A stretch of 40,797 nucleotides of DNA from Streptomyces sp. MS191 (lineage in GTDB: Bacteria > Actinomycetota > Actinomycetes > Streptomycetales > Streptomycetaceae), in the NCBI RefSeq assembly GCF_008042125.1, contig NZ_RDBI01000040.1:1311811-1352607 (forward strand), read 5' to 3'. Numbering within the stretch: position 1 is the first letter of the stretch; every line of letters begins with the position of its first letter. This document shows positions 17,174 to 25,715 of the stretch, piece by piece. A program made the translations under genes and the position numbers. The notes under the pieces were generated by a model, which was not told the origin of the DNA, ran no database searches, and saw only the letters and a program-made list of their open reading frames with translations.

Positions 17174-17205
17174 AGTTGTGCACAACTGAATTGTGCGATA
17201 CCAAT
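17174..17205. promoter_or_regulatory. OhrR operator candidate
   Basis: AGTTGTGCACAACT (17174-17187) is a perfect 14-base palindrome. A second, weaker inverted repeat, ATTG-N8-CAAT (17190-17205), follows directly. Both lie between divergent ohrR and ohr. The position and the TTGT-type half-sites fit an OhrR operator. Confidence 0.7.
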
Positions 17206-17251
17206 GACTCAGCACCGCACCGGCTCCGCACGAGGACAGGAAGAGACACCC

Positions 17252-17668
17252 ATGAACGCGATCTACACCGCTGTCGCCACCGCCAACGGCCGCGAGGGCC
17301 GCGCCGTCAGCTCCGACGGCCACATCGACCTCCCCCTCGCCCACCCCCAGGCGCTCGGCGGCAACGGCCAGGGCACGAACCCGGAGCAGCTCTTCGCCGC
17401 CGGTTACGCCGCCTGCTTCGCCAGCGCCATGGGCGTGATAGCCCGCCAGGAGAAGATCGACGTCAAGGACGTCTCGGTGACCGCCGAGGTCAGCATCGGC
17501 AAGGACGAGGCCGACAGCGGCTTCGGTCTCGCGGTCGTCATGCGCGCCGAGTTCCCCGACCACCTCCAGGGCGAGCCGGGCCGCACCCTGCTCGAGAAGA
17601 CCCACGCCTTCTGCCCGTACTCGAAGGCCACCCGCGGCAACATCCAGGTGGAGCTCGTCATCGAGTAG
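17252..17668 (+). CDS. ohr: Organic hydroperoxide resistance protein (Ohr/OsmC family)
   Basis: A complete 138-residue Ohr peroxidase. Start ATG 17252 follows AGGAAGAG; an in-frame GTG at 17171 would cover the operator and is rejected. Peroxidatic Cys is in GYAACFASAM and the resolving Cys in HAFCPYSKATRG, about 65 residues later, as in the family. The protein works as a homodimer reduced by lipoylated proteins or dithiols (family knowledge). It is divergent from ohrR and preceded by the palindromic operator, so it is the regulated copy. It differs clearly in sequence from the copy at 1-395, so the pair are paralogues and not a recent duplication. Confidence 0.95.
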   Translation: MNAIYTAVATANGREGRAVSSDGHIDLPLAHPQALGGNGQGTNPEQLFAAGYAACFASAMGVIARQEKIDVKDVSVTAEVSIGKDEADSGFGLAVVMRAEFPDHLQGEPGRTLLEKTHAFCPYSKATRGNIQVELVIE

Positions 17669-17686
17669 TCGCCACCCCGCATGTCC

Positions 17687-17716
17687 GCCCCCGGCGCAGC
17701 CCCACGCGCCGGGGGC
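17687..17716 (+). terminator. Perfect 11-bp hairpin after ohr
   Basis: GCCCCCGGCGC (17687-17697) and its complement (17706-17716) enclose an eight-base loop, 19 bases after the ohr stop. There is no U-run, as is common in Streptomyces. Confidence 0.65.
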
Positions 17717-17952
17717 GTTCGCCGTCCCCGGCCCGGACGGCGCCGGCCGGGGGTGGGGAGAAGAGGCTCACGAAGAGGTGGCCGGCACACGGGCCGTGCC
17801 ATCCGGGTGATGTGGGCGTGTCGGGCCGACTGCTCGCGCCCGCCGTCCGCAGACTGGGGTGAGATGCACGAGGCGGATACCGCCGCCGTCGCGGTGGCGA
17901 ATCGCCCGGCCGACGATCGCGCTGGCCAGAACGATTCTGCTTCACCGTGCGT

Positions 17953-18029
17953 TGGTGGGGCGGGTGGGACTCGAACCCACGGCCGACGGATTATGAGTCC
18001 GCTGCTCTAACCGGCTGAGCTACCGCCCC
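17953..18029 (-). tRNA. tRNA with CAT anticodon (tRNA-Ile2 or elongator tRNA-Met)
   Basis: A full cloverleaf: acceptor GGGGCGG/CCGCCCC, D-arm TAGCTCAGCCGGTTAGAGC, anticodon loop CTCATAA with CAT at 17993-17995 (reverse strand), T-arm GTGGGTTCGAGTCCCAC. The discriminator is A and CCA is encoded at 17953-17955. CAT tRNAs of the lysidine Ile2 and elongator Met types cannot be separated with certainty by eye; it is not the initiator, because the acceptor 1-72 position is a normal G-C pair. Confidence 0.9.
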
Positions 18030-18161
18030 TCAACGGCGTGGCGCGTACAAGTGTGCGCGCCGTCTGCCGCAGCATAGCTGCTCATACGATCTCCTGCTGT
18101 GGCGCCCGGCAACCACAATCATGAGGACTTCGACCCGGACGAGATGGTTCCCGGGCATAAG

Positions 18162-18184
18162 AAAAAAGGACCCCGAAGGGTCCT
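18162..18184 (-). terminator. Rho-independent terminator of the tRNA-Asn unit
   Basis: Read on the minus strand, AGGACCC-TTCG-GGGTCCT forms a seven-base stem with a UUCG tetraloop followed by six T. It lies 12 bases after the tRNA-Asn at 18196-18268 and separates it from the CAT tRNA. Confidence 0.85.
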
Positions 18185-18195
18185 CTTTCCGATCG

Positions 18196-18268
18196 CTCCC
18201 CCGGCTGGACTCGAACCAGCAACCCTCCGGTTAACAGCCGAATGCTCTGCCAATTGAGCTACAGGGGA
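18196..18268 (-). tRNA. tRNA-Asn (GTT)
   Basis: A 73-base cloverleaf with acceptor TCCCCTG/CGGGGGA, anticodon loop CTGTTAA (GTT at 18233-18235, reverse strand) and T-arm GCTGGTTCGAGTCCAGC. Discriminator G, as required for Asn identity. CCA is not encoded. It is the second gene of a two-tRNA transcript. Confidence 0.93.
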
Positions 18269-18273
18269 TCGCG

Positions 18274-18346
18274 CTCCCCCGACTGGACTCGAACCAGTAA
18301 CCTGCCGGTTAACAGCCGGCTGCTCTGCCAATTGAGCTACAGGGGA
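18274..18346 (-). tRNA. tRNA-Asn (GTT), second copy
   Basis: A 73-base cloverleaf five bases upstream of the other tRNA-Asn, anticodon GTT at 18311-18313 (reverse strand), discriminator G, no encoded CCA. It differs from its partner at six positions. Those in the T-stem and the first anticodon-stem pair are compensatory (G-C versus A-T, T-A versus G-C), so both copies look functional. Confidence 0.93.
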
Positions 18347-18514
18347 TTGCTGCGTTGCACCGAACGTACCCACCTCGGGTGTCCCGGGCGGCGCTCGCTC
18401 GCTGCGACACATACATTAGCGCAAGCAGGGGGGTGCTCCGCCAATCGGTATGCCGCGCGCGCTCGTGGGCACCAGTGAGGCATCGGCAAACTTCCAGGGA
18501 AGGGTGGTGCCGCC

Positions 18515-18817
18515 GTGCGGTACAAGCTGACGTTCGTCGTGGGACTGGCCCTCGGTTACGTCATCGGCACACGGGCCGGGCGCGAGCGCTACGAGCAGAT
18601 GAAGAAGTCCGCGCGGGAGATCTCGCAGAACCCCGCCGTGCGCAACGCGGCGGAGTCCGCGGCGCAGACCGGCCGCCAGGTGGCGGGCAAGGCGCTCCAC
18701 GTGGTGAGCGACAAGGTCGGCGACCGGCTGCCGGACTCGATGACCGAGCGGATCCACGCCCTGCGCCACCACAACGGCCAGGTGACCGAGGACGAGTGGG
18801 GCGTCAGCAACACCTGA
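18515..18817 (+). CDS. Small YtxH-like membrane-associated protein
   Basis: A 100-residue protein starting at GTG 18515 after GGGAAGGGTGG. Residues 5-19 are hydrophobic with glycines (FVVGLALGYVIGTRAGRERY), the pattern of YtxH-like gas-vesicle/stress proteins. The remainder is a charged, probably helical domain (EQMKKSAREISQNPAVRNAA). It is probably anchored by its N-terminus with the helix in the cytoplasm. Function is unknown. It lies alone between the tRNA-Asn promoter region and the sugar kinase gene. Confidence 0.8.
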   Translation: MRYKLTFVVGLALGYVIGTRAGRERYEQMKKSAREISQNPAVRNAAESAAQTGRQVAGKALHVVSDKVGDRLPDSMTERIHALRHHNGQVTEDEWGVSNT

Positions 18818-18998
18818 CGCCCGCACGCGGACCGTGGTCAAGCTCACGCGGCGCCGCTCACCGGCCCCGGGGCCGCGCACGGTCCGGACGCGCCATGGCC
18901 CCGGGGGCGCCGGGCCGGTTCCGGACCGTGCGCGAAAACGCGTCTCCTACCCCGCGGGCGCTCCCCCTACTCCTCCGCGTGCGGCAGAATCTCTTGCC

Positions 18999-20438
18999 AT
19001 GGGGATAGTCGCGGGTTTGGACAGCTCTTCGGGGTTCACACGCATCGTCGTCTGCGACGCGGACACGGGTGCCGTGCTGCGGCAGGGCTATGCCCAGCAT
19101 CCCGGCGACCCGAAGGCCACCGACGTCGACCCGCAGGCCTGGCTGCTCTCGCTCGGCGAGGCGGCCACCGGCGGTCTGCTGGAGGGGGTCCAGGCGATCG
19201 GCGTCTCCGCCCAGCAGCACGGGCTCGTGCCGCTTGACCAGCAGGGCGGCCTCGTACGGCCCGCGATGATCGGCAACGACAAGCGGGCGCAGGTCGCCGC
19301 GGCCGATCTGGTCGAGGCGTTCGGCGGGCGGCAGGCGTGGGCCGAGGCGGTCGGGTCCGTCCCGCAGGCCGGGCAGCCCGTGGCCAAGCTGCGCTGGCTG
19401 GCCCGGACCGAGCCCGAGAACGCCCAGCGGGTCGCGATGGTGCTCCAGCCGCACGACTGGCTGGTCTGGCAGCTCCTCGGCCGCCCCCTCCGCCGCACCA
19501 CGGACCGCGGCGCCGCCTCCGCCACCGGGTACTGGTCCGCCGGCGCGGGCACCTACCGTCCCGATCTGGTCGAGCTGGCGCTCGGCCACATGGCCATGCT
19601 GCCCGAGGTGCTCGGTCCCGCCGAGGCCGCCGGGACCACTCCCGAGGGCCTGCTGATCTCCGCCGGTACGGGCGAGACCATGGCCGCCGCGCTCGGCCTC
19701 GGGCTCGGCCCCGGTGACGCGGTCGTCTCCCTCGGCGCCTCCGGCTCGGTGATGGCCGTGCACCACGAGGCGCTCACCGACCCGCAGGGCATGATCACCT
19801 CCTTCGCCGACGCGACCGGCATGCACCTGCCCGTCGTCCACACCTCCAACGCCGTCCGGACGCTGCGCGGCACCGCCGAGATGCTCGGCGTGGACAGCCT
19901 GGAGGAGTTGTCGGCGCTCGCGCTGAAGTCGACCCCCGGCGCCTCCGGTCTCGTCCTGCTCCCCTACCTGGAGGGCGAGCGCACCCCGCAGCTGCCGCAC
20001 ACGGCCGGCACCCTCAGCGGTCTGCGCCGCGAGTCGATGAAGCCCGAGCACCTCGCGCGGGCCGCCTTCGAGGGCATGCTCTGCGCGCTCGCCGACGCCA
20101 TGGACGTGCTGCGCGGACGCGGCGTCGACGTGCGCCGGGTGTTCCTGCTGGGCGCGGCGGCCGAGCTGCCCGCCGTGCAGGCGCTCTCGCCGGCCGTCTT
20201 CGGCGCGCAGGTCGTCGTCCCGCAGCCGGCGGACTACGCGGCGCTGGGCGCGGCCCGGCAGGCCGCGTGGGCGCTCGGCGTCTCGCACGGCAGGCTCTCC
20301 CCCGGTGCCCCGCCGGCCTGGCAGGGCGCCGCGGCCCAGGTCTTCGAGCCGGGCGAGGAAATGGCGGTGGGTCAGGCGGTGCGGCAGCAGTACCGGGCCA
20401 CGCGGGAGCAGATCCACCCGGGCGCCTTCGACGCGTAG
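18999..20438 (+). CDS. FGGY-family carbohydrate kinase, xylulokinase-like
   Basis: A 479-residue cytosolic sugar kinase. The N-terminal ATP-fold starts IVAGLDSSSGFTRIVVCDAD. GVSAQQHGLVPLD is the substrate-binding loop of xylulokinases (SxQxHG). VLQPHDWLVWQL, TDRGAASATGYW and VSLGASGSVMAV follow in family order. The C-terminal ATP-binding part has VFLLGAAAELPAVQALSPAVFG, where the more usual GGGA is GAAA. Start ATG 18999; no ribosome site, but CAGAAT lies nine bases upstream, so the mRNA may be leaderless. No xylose isomerase or sugar transporter is nearby, so D-xylulose as substrate is by family only. Confidence 0.87.
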   Translation: MGIVAGLDSSSGFTRIVVCDADTGAVLRQGYAQHPGDPKATDVDPQAWLLSLGEAATGGLLEGVQAIGVSAQQHGLVPLDQQGGLVRPAMIGNDKRAQVAAADLVEAFGGRQAWAEAVGSVPQAGQPVAKLRWLARTEPENAQRVAMVLQPHDWLVWQLLGRPLRRTTDRGAASATGYWSAGAGTYRPDLVELALGHMAMLPEVLGPAEAAGTTPEGLLISAGTGETMAAALGLGLGPGDAVVSLGASGSVMAVHHEALTDPQGMITSFADATGMHLPVVHTSNAVRTLRGTAEMLGVDSLEELSALALKSTPGASGLVLLPYLEGERTPQLPHTAGTLSGLRRESMKPEHLARAAFEGMLCALADAMDVLRGRGVDVRRVFLLGAAAELPAVQALSPAVFGAQVVVPQPADYAALGAARQAAWALGVSHGRLSPGAPPAWQGAAAQVFEPGEEMAVGQAVRQQYRATREQIHPGAFDA

Positions 20439-20542
20439 CCGTCGGGGCTCCGGGGCCGCCCGGAGCCCGGCTTCGCAAAGGCTTGACCAGGTCGGGAAAA
20501 CCCGGTCGTAACGCCGTGGGGCCACGGGCGATAGTAGAACCC

Positions 20543-22276
20543 GTGCTCATAAGACTCCTCCGAACCCACCTCGGACCGTACAAGAAGCCCATCGCCCTGC
20601 TGGTGCTCCTGCAGCTGCTGCAGACCTGCGCCTCGCTCTACCTGCCGACCCTGAACGCCGACATCATCGACAACGGTGTCGTGAACGGGGACACCGGCTA
20701 CATCCTCCGCTTCGGCGCCCTGATGGTCGCGGTCTCCGTGGTCCAGGTCGTCTGCAACATCGGCGCCGTGTACTACGGAGCCCGGACCGCGTCCGCGCTC
20801 GGCCGCGACGTCCGCGCCGCGGTCTTCGAGCGCGTGCAGTCCTTCTCCGCCCGCGAGGTCGGGCACTTCGGCGCCCCGTCGCTGATCACCCGCACCACCA
20901 ACGACGTCCAGCAGGTCCAGATGCTGGTGCTGATGGCCTTCACGCTGATGGTGTCCGCGCCGATCATGTGCGTCGGCGGCATCATCATGGCGCTGGGTCA
21001 GGACGTGCCGCTGTCGGCGGTGCTGCTCGCGGTGGTCCCGGTCCTCGGCATCGCGGTCTCGCTGATCGTGAAGCGGATGCGTCCGCTGTTCCGCACCATG
21101 CAGGAGCGGCTGGACACGGTGAACCGGGTGCTGCGGGAGCAGATCTCGGGCAACCGGGTGATCCGGGCCTTCGTGAAGGACGACTACGAGCGCGACCGCT
21201 TCAAGGTCTCCAACACGGAGCTGACCGACGTGTCGATGGCGACCGGCCGGCTGATGGCGCTGATGTTCCCGACCGTGATGACGGTCGTGAACGTCTCCAG
21301 CATCGCGGTGGTCTGGTTCGGAGCACACCGCATCGACAGCGGCGGGATGGAGATCGGCGCGCTGACCGCCTTCCTCGCCTATCTGATGCAGATCGTGATG
21401 GCCGTGATGATGGCCACCTTCATGTTCATGATGGTGCCGCGCGCCGAGGTGTGCGCCGAGCGCATCGAGGAGGTGCTCGGCACCGAGTCCAGCGTGGTGC
21501 CGCCGGTCGTGCCCGTGCGCGAGCTGCGGCAGCGCGGGCATCTGGAGGTCAGGGCGGCGGACTTCCGCTACCCGGGCGCCGAGGAGTCGGTGCTGCGGAG
21601 CGTGGCCCTGGAGGCCCGGCCCGGCGAGACCACGGCGATCATCGGCTCGACCGGCTCCGGCAAGTCCACCCTGCTCGGACTGGTGCCGCGGCTCTTCGAC
21701 GTGACCGGCGGCGAGGTCCTGGTCGACGGCGTCGACGTCCGGACGCTCGACCAGGCGCTGATGGCGCGGACGGTCGGACTCGTCCCGCAGAAGCCCTACC
21801 TCTTCTCCGGCACGGTCGCGACGAACCTGCGGTACGGGAAGCCCGACGCGACCGACGAGGAGCTGTGGCACGCCCTGGAGGTGGCCCAGGCTGCGGACTT
21901 CGTGCGGGAGCTGGAGGCCGGCCTGAACGCGCCGATCGCGCAGGGCGGCACGAACGTGTCCGGCGGGCAGCGCCAGCGGCTCGCCATCGCCCGGACGCTG
22001 GTGCAGCGGCCGGAGATCTACCTCTTCGACGACTCGTTCTCGGCGCTCGACTACAAGACCGACGCGCTGCTGCGGGCCGCGCTGTCCGAGGAGACGGCGG
22101 ACGCGACCGTCGTGATCGTCGCCCAGCGGGTGTCGACCATCCGGGACGCCGACCGGATCGTGGTCCTGGACCAGGGCCGGGTCGTGGGCACCGGACGCCA
22201 TCACGAACTGATGGCAGGCAATGAGACGTACCGGGAGATCGTGCTCTCCCAGCTGACCGAGGCGGAGGCAGCCTGA
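20543..22276 (+). CDS. ABC exporter half-transporter, subunit with degenerate ATPase site
   Basis: A 577-residue fused membrane-ATPase protein. About six transmembrane helices lie in residues 1-310 (starting LIRLLRTHLGPYKKPIALLV). The nucleotide-binding domain has Walker A GSTGSGKST, signature VSGGQRQRLAIAR and Walker B IYLFDDSFSALD. The residue after the Walker B aspartate is Asp, not the catalytic Glu, so this subunit's own ATP site is non-canonical. Its signature is intact and would complete the active site of the partner. Start GTG 20543 has no ribosome site; a GATAGTAG element just upstream suggests a leaderless message. The stop overlaps the next gene by one base. Confidence 0.92.
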   Translation: MLIRLLRTHLGPYKKPIALLVLLQLLQTCASLYLPTLNADIIDNGVVNGDTGYILRFGALMVAVSVVQVVCNIGAVYYGARTASALGRDVRAAVFERVQSFSAREVGHFGAPSLITRTTNDVQQVQMLVLMAFTLMVSAPIMCVGGIIMALGQDVPLSAVLLAVVPVLGIAVSLIVKRMRPLFRTMQERLDTVNRVLREQISGNRVIRAFVKDDYERDRFKVSNTELTDVSMATGRLMALMFPTVMTVVNVSSIAVVWFGAHRIDSGGMEIGALTAFLAYLMQIVMAVMMATFMFMMVPRAEVCAERIEEVLGTESSVVPPVVPVRELRQRGHLEVRAADFRYPGAEESVLRSVALEARPGETTAIIGSTGSGKSTLLGLVPRLFDVTGGEVLVDGVDVRTLDQALMARTVGLVPQKPYLFSGTVATNLRYGKPDATDEELWHALEVAQAADFVRELEAGLNAPIAQGGTNVSGGQRQRLAIARTLVQRPEIYLFDDSFSALDYKTDALLRAALSEETADATVVIVAQRVSTIRDADRIVVLDQGRVVGTGRHHELMAGNETYREIVLSQLTEAEAA

Positions 22277-24213
22277 TGGCCGGTCCTGGCGGACGGATGA
22301 TGGCCGGCGGCGGCCCCGACCAGAAGTCGATGGACTTCAAGGGCTCGGGCAAGCGGCTGCTGCGGCAGCTGGCGCCCGAACGGAGCTCGCTCTGGCCGAT
22401 GGTGATCGCCGGCGTGCTCAGCGTGGCCGCCTCGGTGGTCGGCCCCAAGATCCTCGGCAAGGCGACCGACCTGGTCTTCGCGGGCGTGGTCGGGCGGCAG
22501 ATGCCCGAGGGTGCCACGAAGGCGCAGGCCATCGACTCGCTGCGGGCCGAGGGCAACGGCGGGATGGCGGACATGCTGTCCGGGGTCGACTTCACCCCCG
22601 GTCAGGGCATCGACTTCACCGCGGTGGGTCAGGTGCTGCTGTGGGCGCTCGCCGTCTACGTGGTGGCCGGCCTGCTGATGCTGGTCTCCACCCGGATGTC
22701 GATCAAGGTGATCAACCGCACCGTGTTCCGGATGCGGGAGGACGTGCAGACGAAGCTGTCCCGGCTGCCGCTGTCGTACTTCGACAAGGCCAAGCGGGGC
22801 GAGGTCCTCAGCCGCGCCACCAACGACATCGACAACATCTCGCAGACCCTGCAGCAGTCGATGGGCCAGCTGATCAACTCGCTGCTCACCATCGTCGGCG
22901 TACTGGCGATGATGTTCTGGATCTCGCCGCTGCTGGCGCTCGTCGCCCTGGTGACGGTGCCGGTGTCGGTGGTCGTGGCGGCCAAGGTGGGCAAGCGCTC
23001 GCAGCCGCACTTCGTGCAGCAGTGGAAGTCCACGGGCAAGCTGAACGCGCACGTGGAGGAGATGTACACCGGTCACGCGCTGGTGAAGGTCTTCGGGCGG
23101 CAGGACGAGTCGGCCGCCGACTTCCGCGAGCAGAACGAGGCGCTGTACGAGGCGGGCTTCAAGGCCCAGTTCAACAGCGGCGTCATGCAGCCGGTGATGT
23201 TCTTCATCTCGAACATCAACTACGTGCTGGTGGCCGTCGTCGGCGGTCTGCGGGTGGCCTCGGGCACCCTGTCGATCGGTGACGTGCAGGCGTTCATCCA
23301 GTACTCCCGGCAGTTCTCGATGCCGCTGACGCAGGTCGCGTCCATGGCGAACCTGGTGCAGTCGGGCGTCGCCTCGGCCGAGCGGATCTTCGAGCTGCTC
23401 GACGCCGAGGAGCAGGAGCCGGACTCCCCGGTGAGCGAGCGGCCCTCCGAGTCCGCGGCCGGCAAGGGCCGGGTCGAGCTGGAGCACGTGTCCTTCCGCT
23501 ACGAGGCCGACAAGCCGCTCATCGAGGACCTGTCGCTGACGGTGGAGCCGGGGCAGACGGTGGCGATCGTCGGACCCACCGGCGCGGGCAAGACGACGCT
23601 GGTGAACCTGCTCATGCGGTTCTACGAGGTCACCGGCGGCCGGATCGCGCTCGACGGCGTGGACGCGGCGTCGATGTCCCGCGAGGAGCTGCGGGCCGGC
23701 ATCGGCATGGTCCTCCAGGACACCTGGCTGTTCGGCGGGACGATCGCCGAGAACATCGCCTACGGTGCGAGCGGCCCGGTCACCCGGGAGCGGATCGAGG
23801 AGGCGGCGCGTGCCGCGCACGCCGACCGTTTCGTCCGCACGCTGCCGGACGGCTACGACACCGTCATCGACGACGACGGGGCGGGCGTCAGCGCCGGCGA
23901 GAAGCAGCTGATCACCATCGCGCGGGCGTTCCTGTCCGACCCGGTGATCCTCGTCCTGGACGAGGCGACCAGCTCCGTCGACACCCGGACCGAGGTCCTG
24001 ATCCAGAAGGCGATGGCGCGGCTCGCCCACGGGCGGACCAGCTTCGTGATCGCGCACCGGCTCTCCACGATCCGGGACGCGGACGTGATCCTGGTGATGG
24101 AGAACGGCTCGATCGTCGAACAGGGCACGCACGACGAGCTGCTGGCGGTGGACGGCGCCTACGCGCGGCTGTACGCGGCCCAGTTCGCCCAGGCGGTCGT
24201 CGAGGTCGACTGA
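22276..24213 (+). CDS. ABC exporter half-transporter, catalytic partner
   Basis: A 645-residue protein, also membrane domain then ATPase. It has an N-terminal extension rich in Gly (GPGGRMMAGGGPDQ) and an extra loop between the first two helices (about residues 75-115). Walker A is GPTGAGKTT and Walker B VILVLDEATSSVD with the catalytic Glu present. The signature is VSAGEKQLITIAR instead of LSGGQ. With the preceding subunit it forms the heterodimeric exporter type (TM287/288, BmrCD) with one active and one degenerate site. ATG 22276 overlaps the upstream TGA, so synthesis is coupled. Substrate unknown, probably a drug, lipid or peptide. Confidence 0.92.
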   Translation: MAGPGGRMMAGGGPDQKSMDFKGSGKRLLRQLAPERSSLWPMVIAGVLSVAASVVGPKILGKATDLVFAGVVGRQMPEGATKAQAIDSLRAEGNGGMADMLSGVDFTPGQGIDFTAVGQVLLWALAVYVVAGLLMLVSTRMSIKVINRTVFRMREDVQTKLSRLPLSYFDKAKRGEVLSRATNDIDNISQTLQQSMGQLINSLLTIVGVLAMMFWISPLLALVALVTVPVSVVVAAKVGKRSQPHFVQQWKSTGKLNAHVEEMYTGHALVKVFGRQDESAADFREQNEALYEAGFKAQFNSGVMQPVMFFISNINYVLVAVVGGLRVASGTLSIGDVQAFIQYSRQFSMPLTQVASMANLVQSGVASAERIFELLDAEEQEPDSPVSERPSESAAGKGRVELEHVSFRYEADKPLIEDLSLTVEPGQTVAIVGPTGAGKTTLVNLLMRFYEVTGGRIALDGVDAASMSREELRAGIGMVLQDTWLFGGTIAENIAYGASGPVTRERIEEAARAAHADRFVRTLPDGYDTVIDDDGAGVSAGEKQLITIARAFLSDPVILVLDEATSSVDTRTEVLIQKAMARLAHGRTSFVIAHRLSTIRDADVILVMENGSIVEQGTHDELLAVDGAYARLYAAQFAQAVVEVD

Positions 24214-24217
24214 CGCG

Positions 24218-24251
24218 TTCCCGGTGCCGGGCGTCCGTCCGGCACCGGGGA
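24218..24251. terminator. Bidirectional hairpin between ABC operon and hrdA
   Basis: CCCGGTGCCGG (24220-24230) and its exact complement (24239-24249) form an 11-base stem, extended by a T-G and a T-A pair, with an eight-base loop. It lies between convergent stops at 24213 and 24278. Confidence 0.75.
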
Positions 24252-24277
24252 CCTCGCACGAACCCGGGGGCCGCGTC

Positions 24278-25240
<963 letters not shown>

Positions 25241-25327
25241 GGGCTCCGTCTCGACCGGCTCGACCGGCTCGGCCGGCGCGGCCGCCTCCGCGGGATCCGC
25301 CTCGTCGGTGAGGCCGGCGGGATCCGG

Positions 25328-25476
25328 CGCGCCCTCGGACTACCTGGCCACCGTCCGCGAGGCCGCGCCCAACGACACCGTCCGCGCGCTGGTCACCGAA
25401 CTCGCCGTCGAGGCGATCTTCGCCAAGACCGTCGACGAGGCCTACGCCGGAGACCAGCTCGTCACCGTCCGCCTCC
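25328..25476 (+). repeat. 149-bp perfect inverted duplicate of an internal dnaG segment
   Basis: Base-by-base comparison shows this stretch on the plus strand is identical to the coding strand of dnaG at 25871-26019. It encodes a protein segment starting [18 protein letters not shown]. Flanks diverge at once on both sides: 25327 and 25477 do not match. The two copies are inverted and 394 bases apart. No target duplication or transposase is seen. Confidence 0.95.
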
Positions 25477-25477
25477 C

Positions 25478-25627
25478 GTTCGCTGCCGGTTCGGGGGCGT
25501 GCGACAGCGGGACGGGCGCGGCCGGGCCGCCACTGTCCGTCCCGTACACGATGAGCGGAACCGCGGGGGCACGCTCCGAGGGCTCAGGCACCGCCCACCA
25601 GTGTGGGGTACGACACATCACCGCCAC
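25478..25627 (-). pseudogene. hrdA: Separated 5' coding remnant of hrdA
   Basis: Fifty codons from GTG 25627 in the same minus-strand frame as hrdA, reading into the dnaG copy and ending there at a stop (25442). Possible starts are GTG 25627, ATG 25618 and GTG 25591. The part after 25591 reads VPEPSERAPAVPLIVYGTDS and looks like the low-complexity Pro/Ala/acidic head typical of HrdA. If bases 25328-25477 are removed, this head joins the downstream acidic stretch ([18 protein letters not shown]) and regions 1.2-4 without a frameshift. Confidence 0.6.
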
Positions 25628-25715
25628 GAGGGGCGTGCGGTGACTTTTTGAATGCGGCCGACTACGAAGGGGGACCCTGTCCCGGGCGATGGCCGGTGCG
25701 CCGCCGGGGCGGCGC

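Noticed and set aside
17669-17952. Possible small gene between ohr and the CAT tRNA
   Set aside because: Open frames here have no ribosome site or family resemblance. The stretch is explained by the ohr hairpin and tRNA flanks.
18119-18412. 97-codon minus-strand frame with repeated SPVAQLAEQPAVNRQVTGS-type text
   Set aside because: It is a translation of the two tRNA-Asn genes, a known source of false proteins. The plus-strand frame at 18242-18478 and the end of 17681-18010 are the same kind of artefact.
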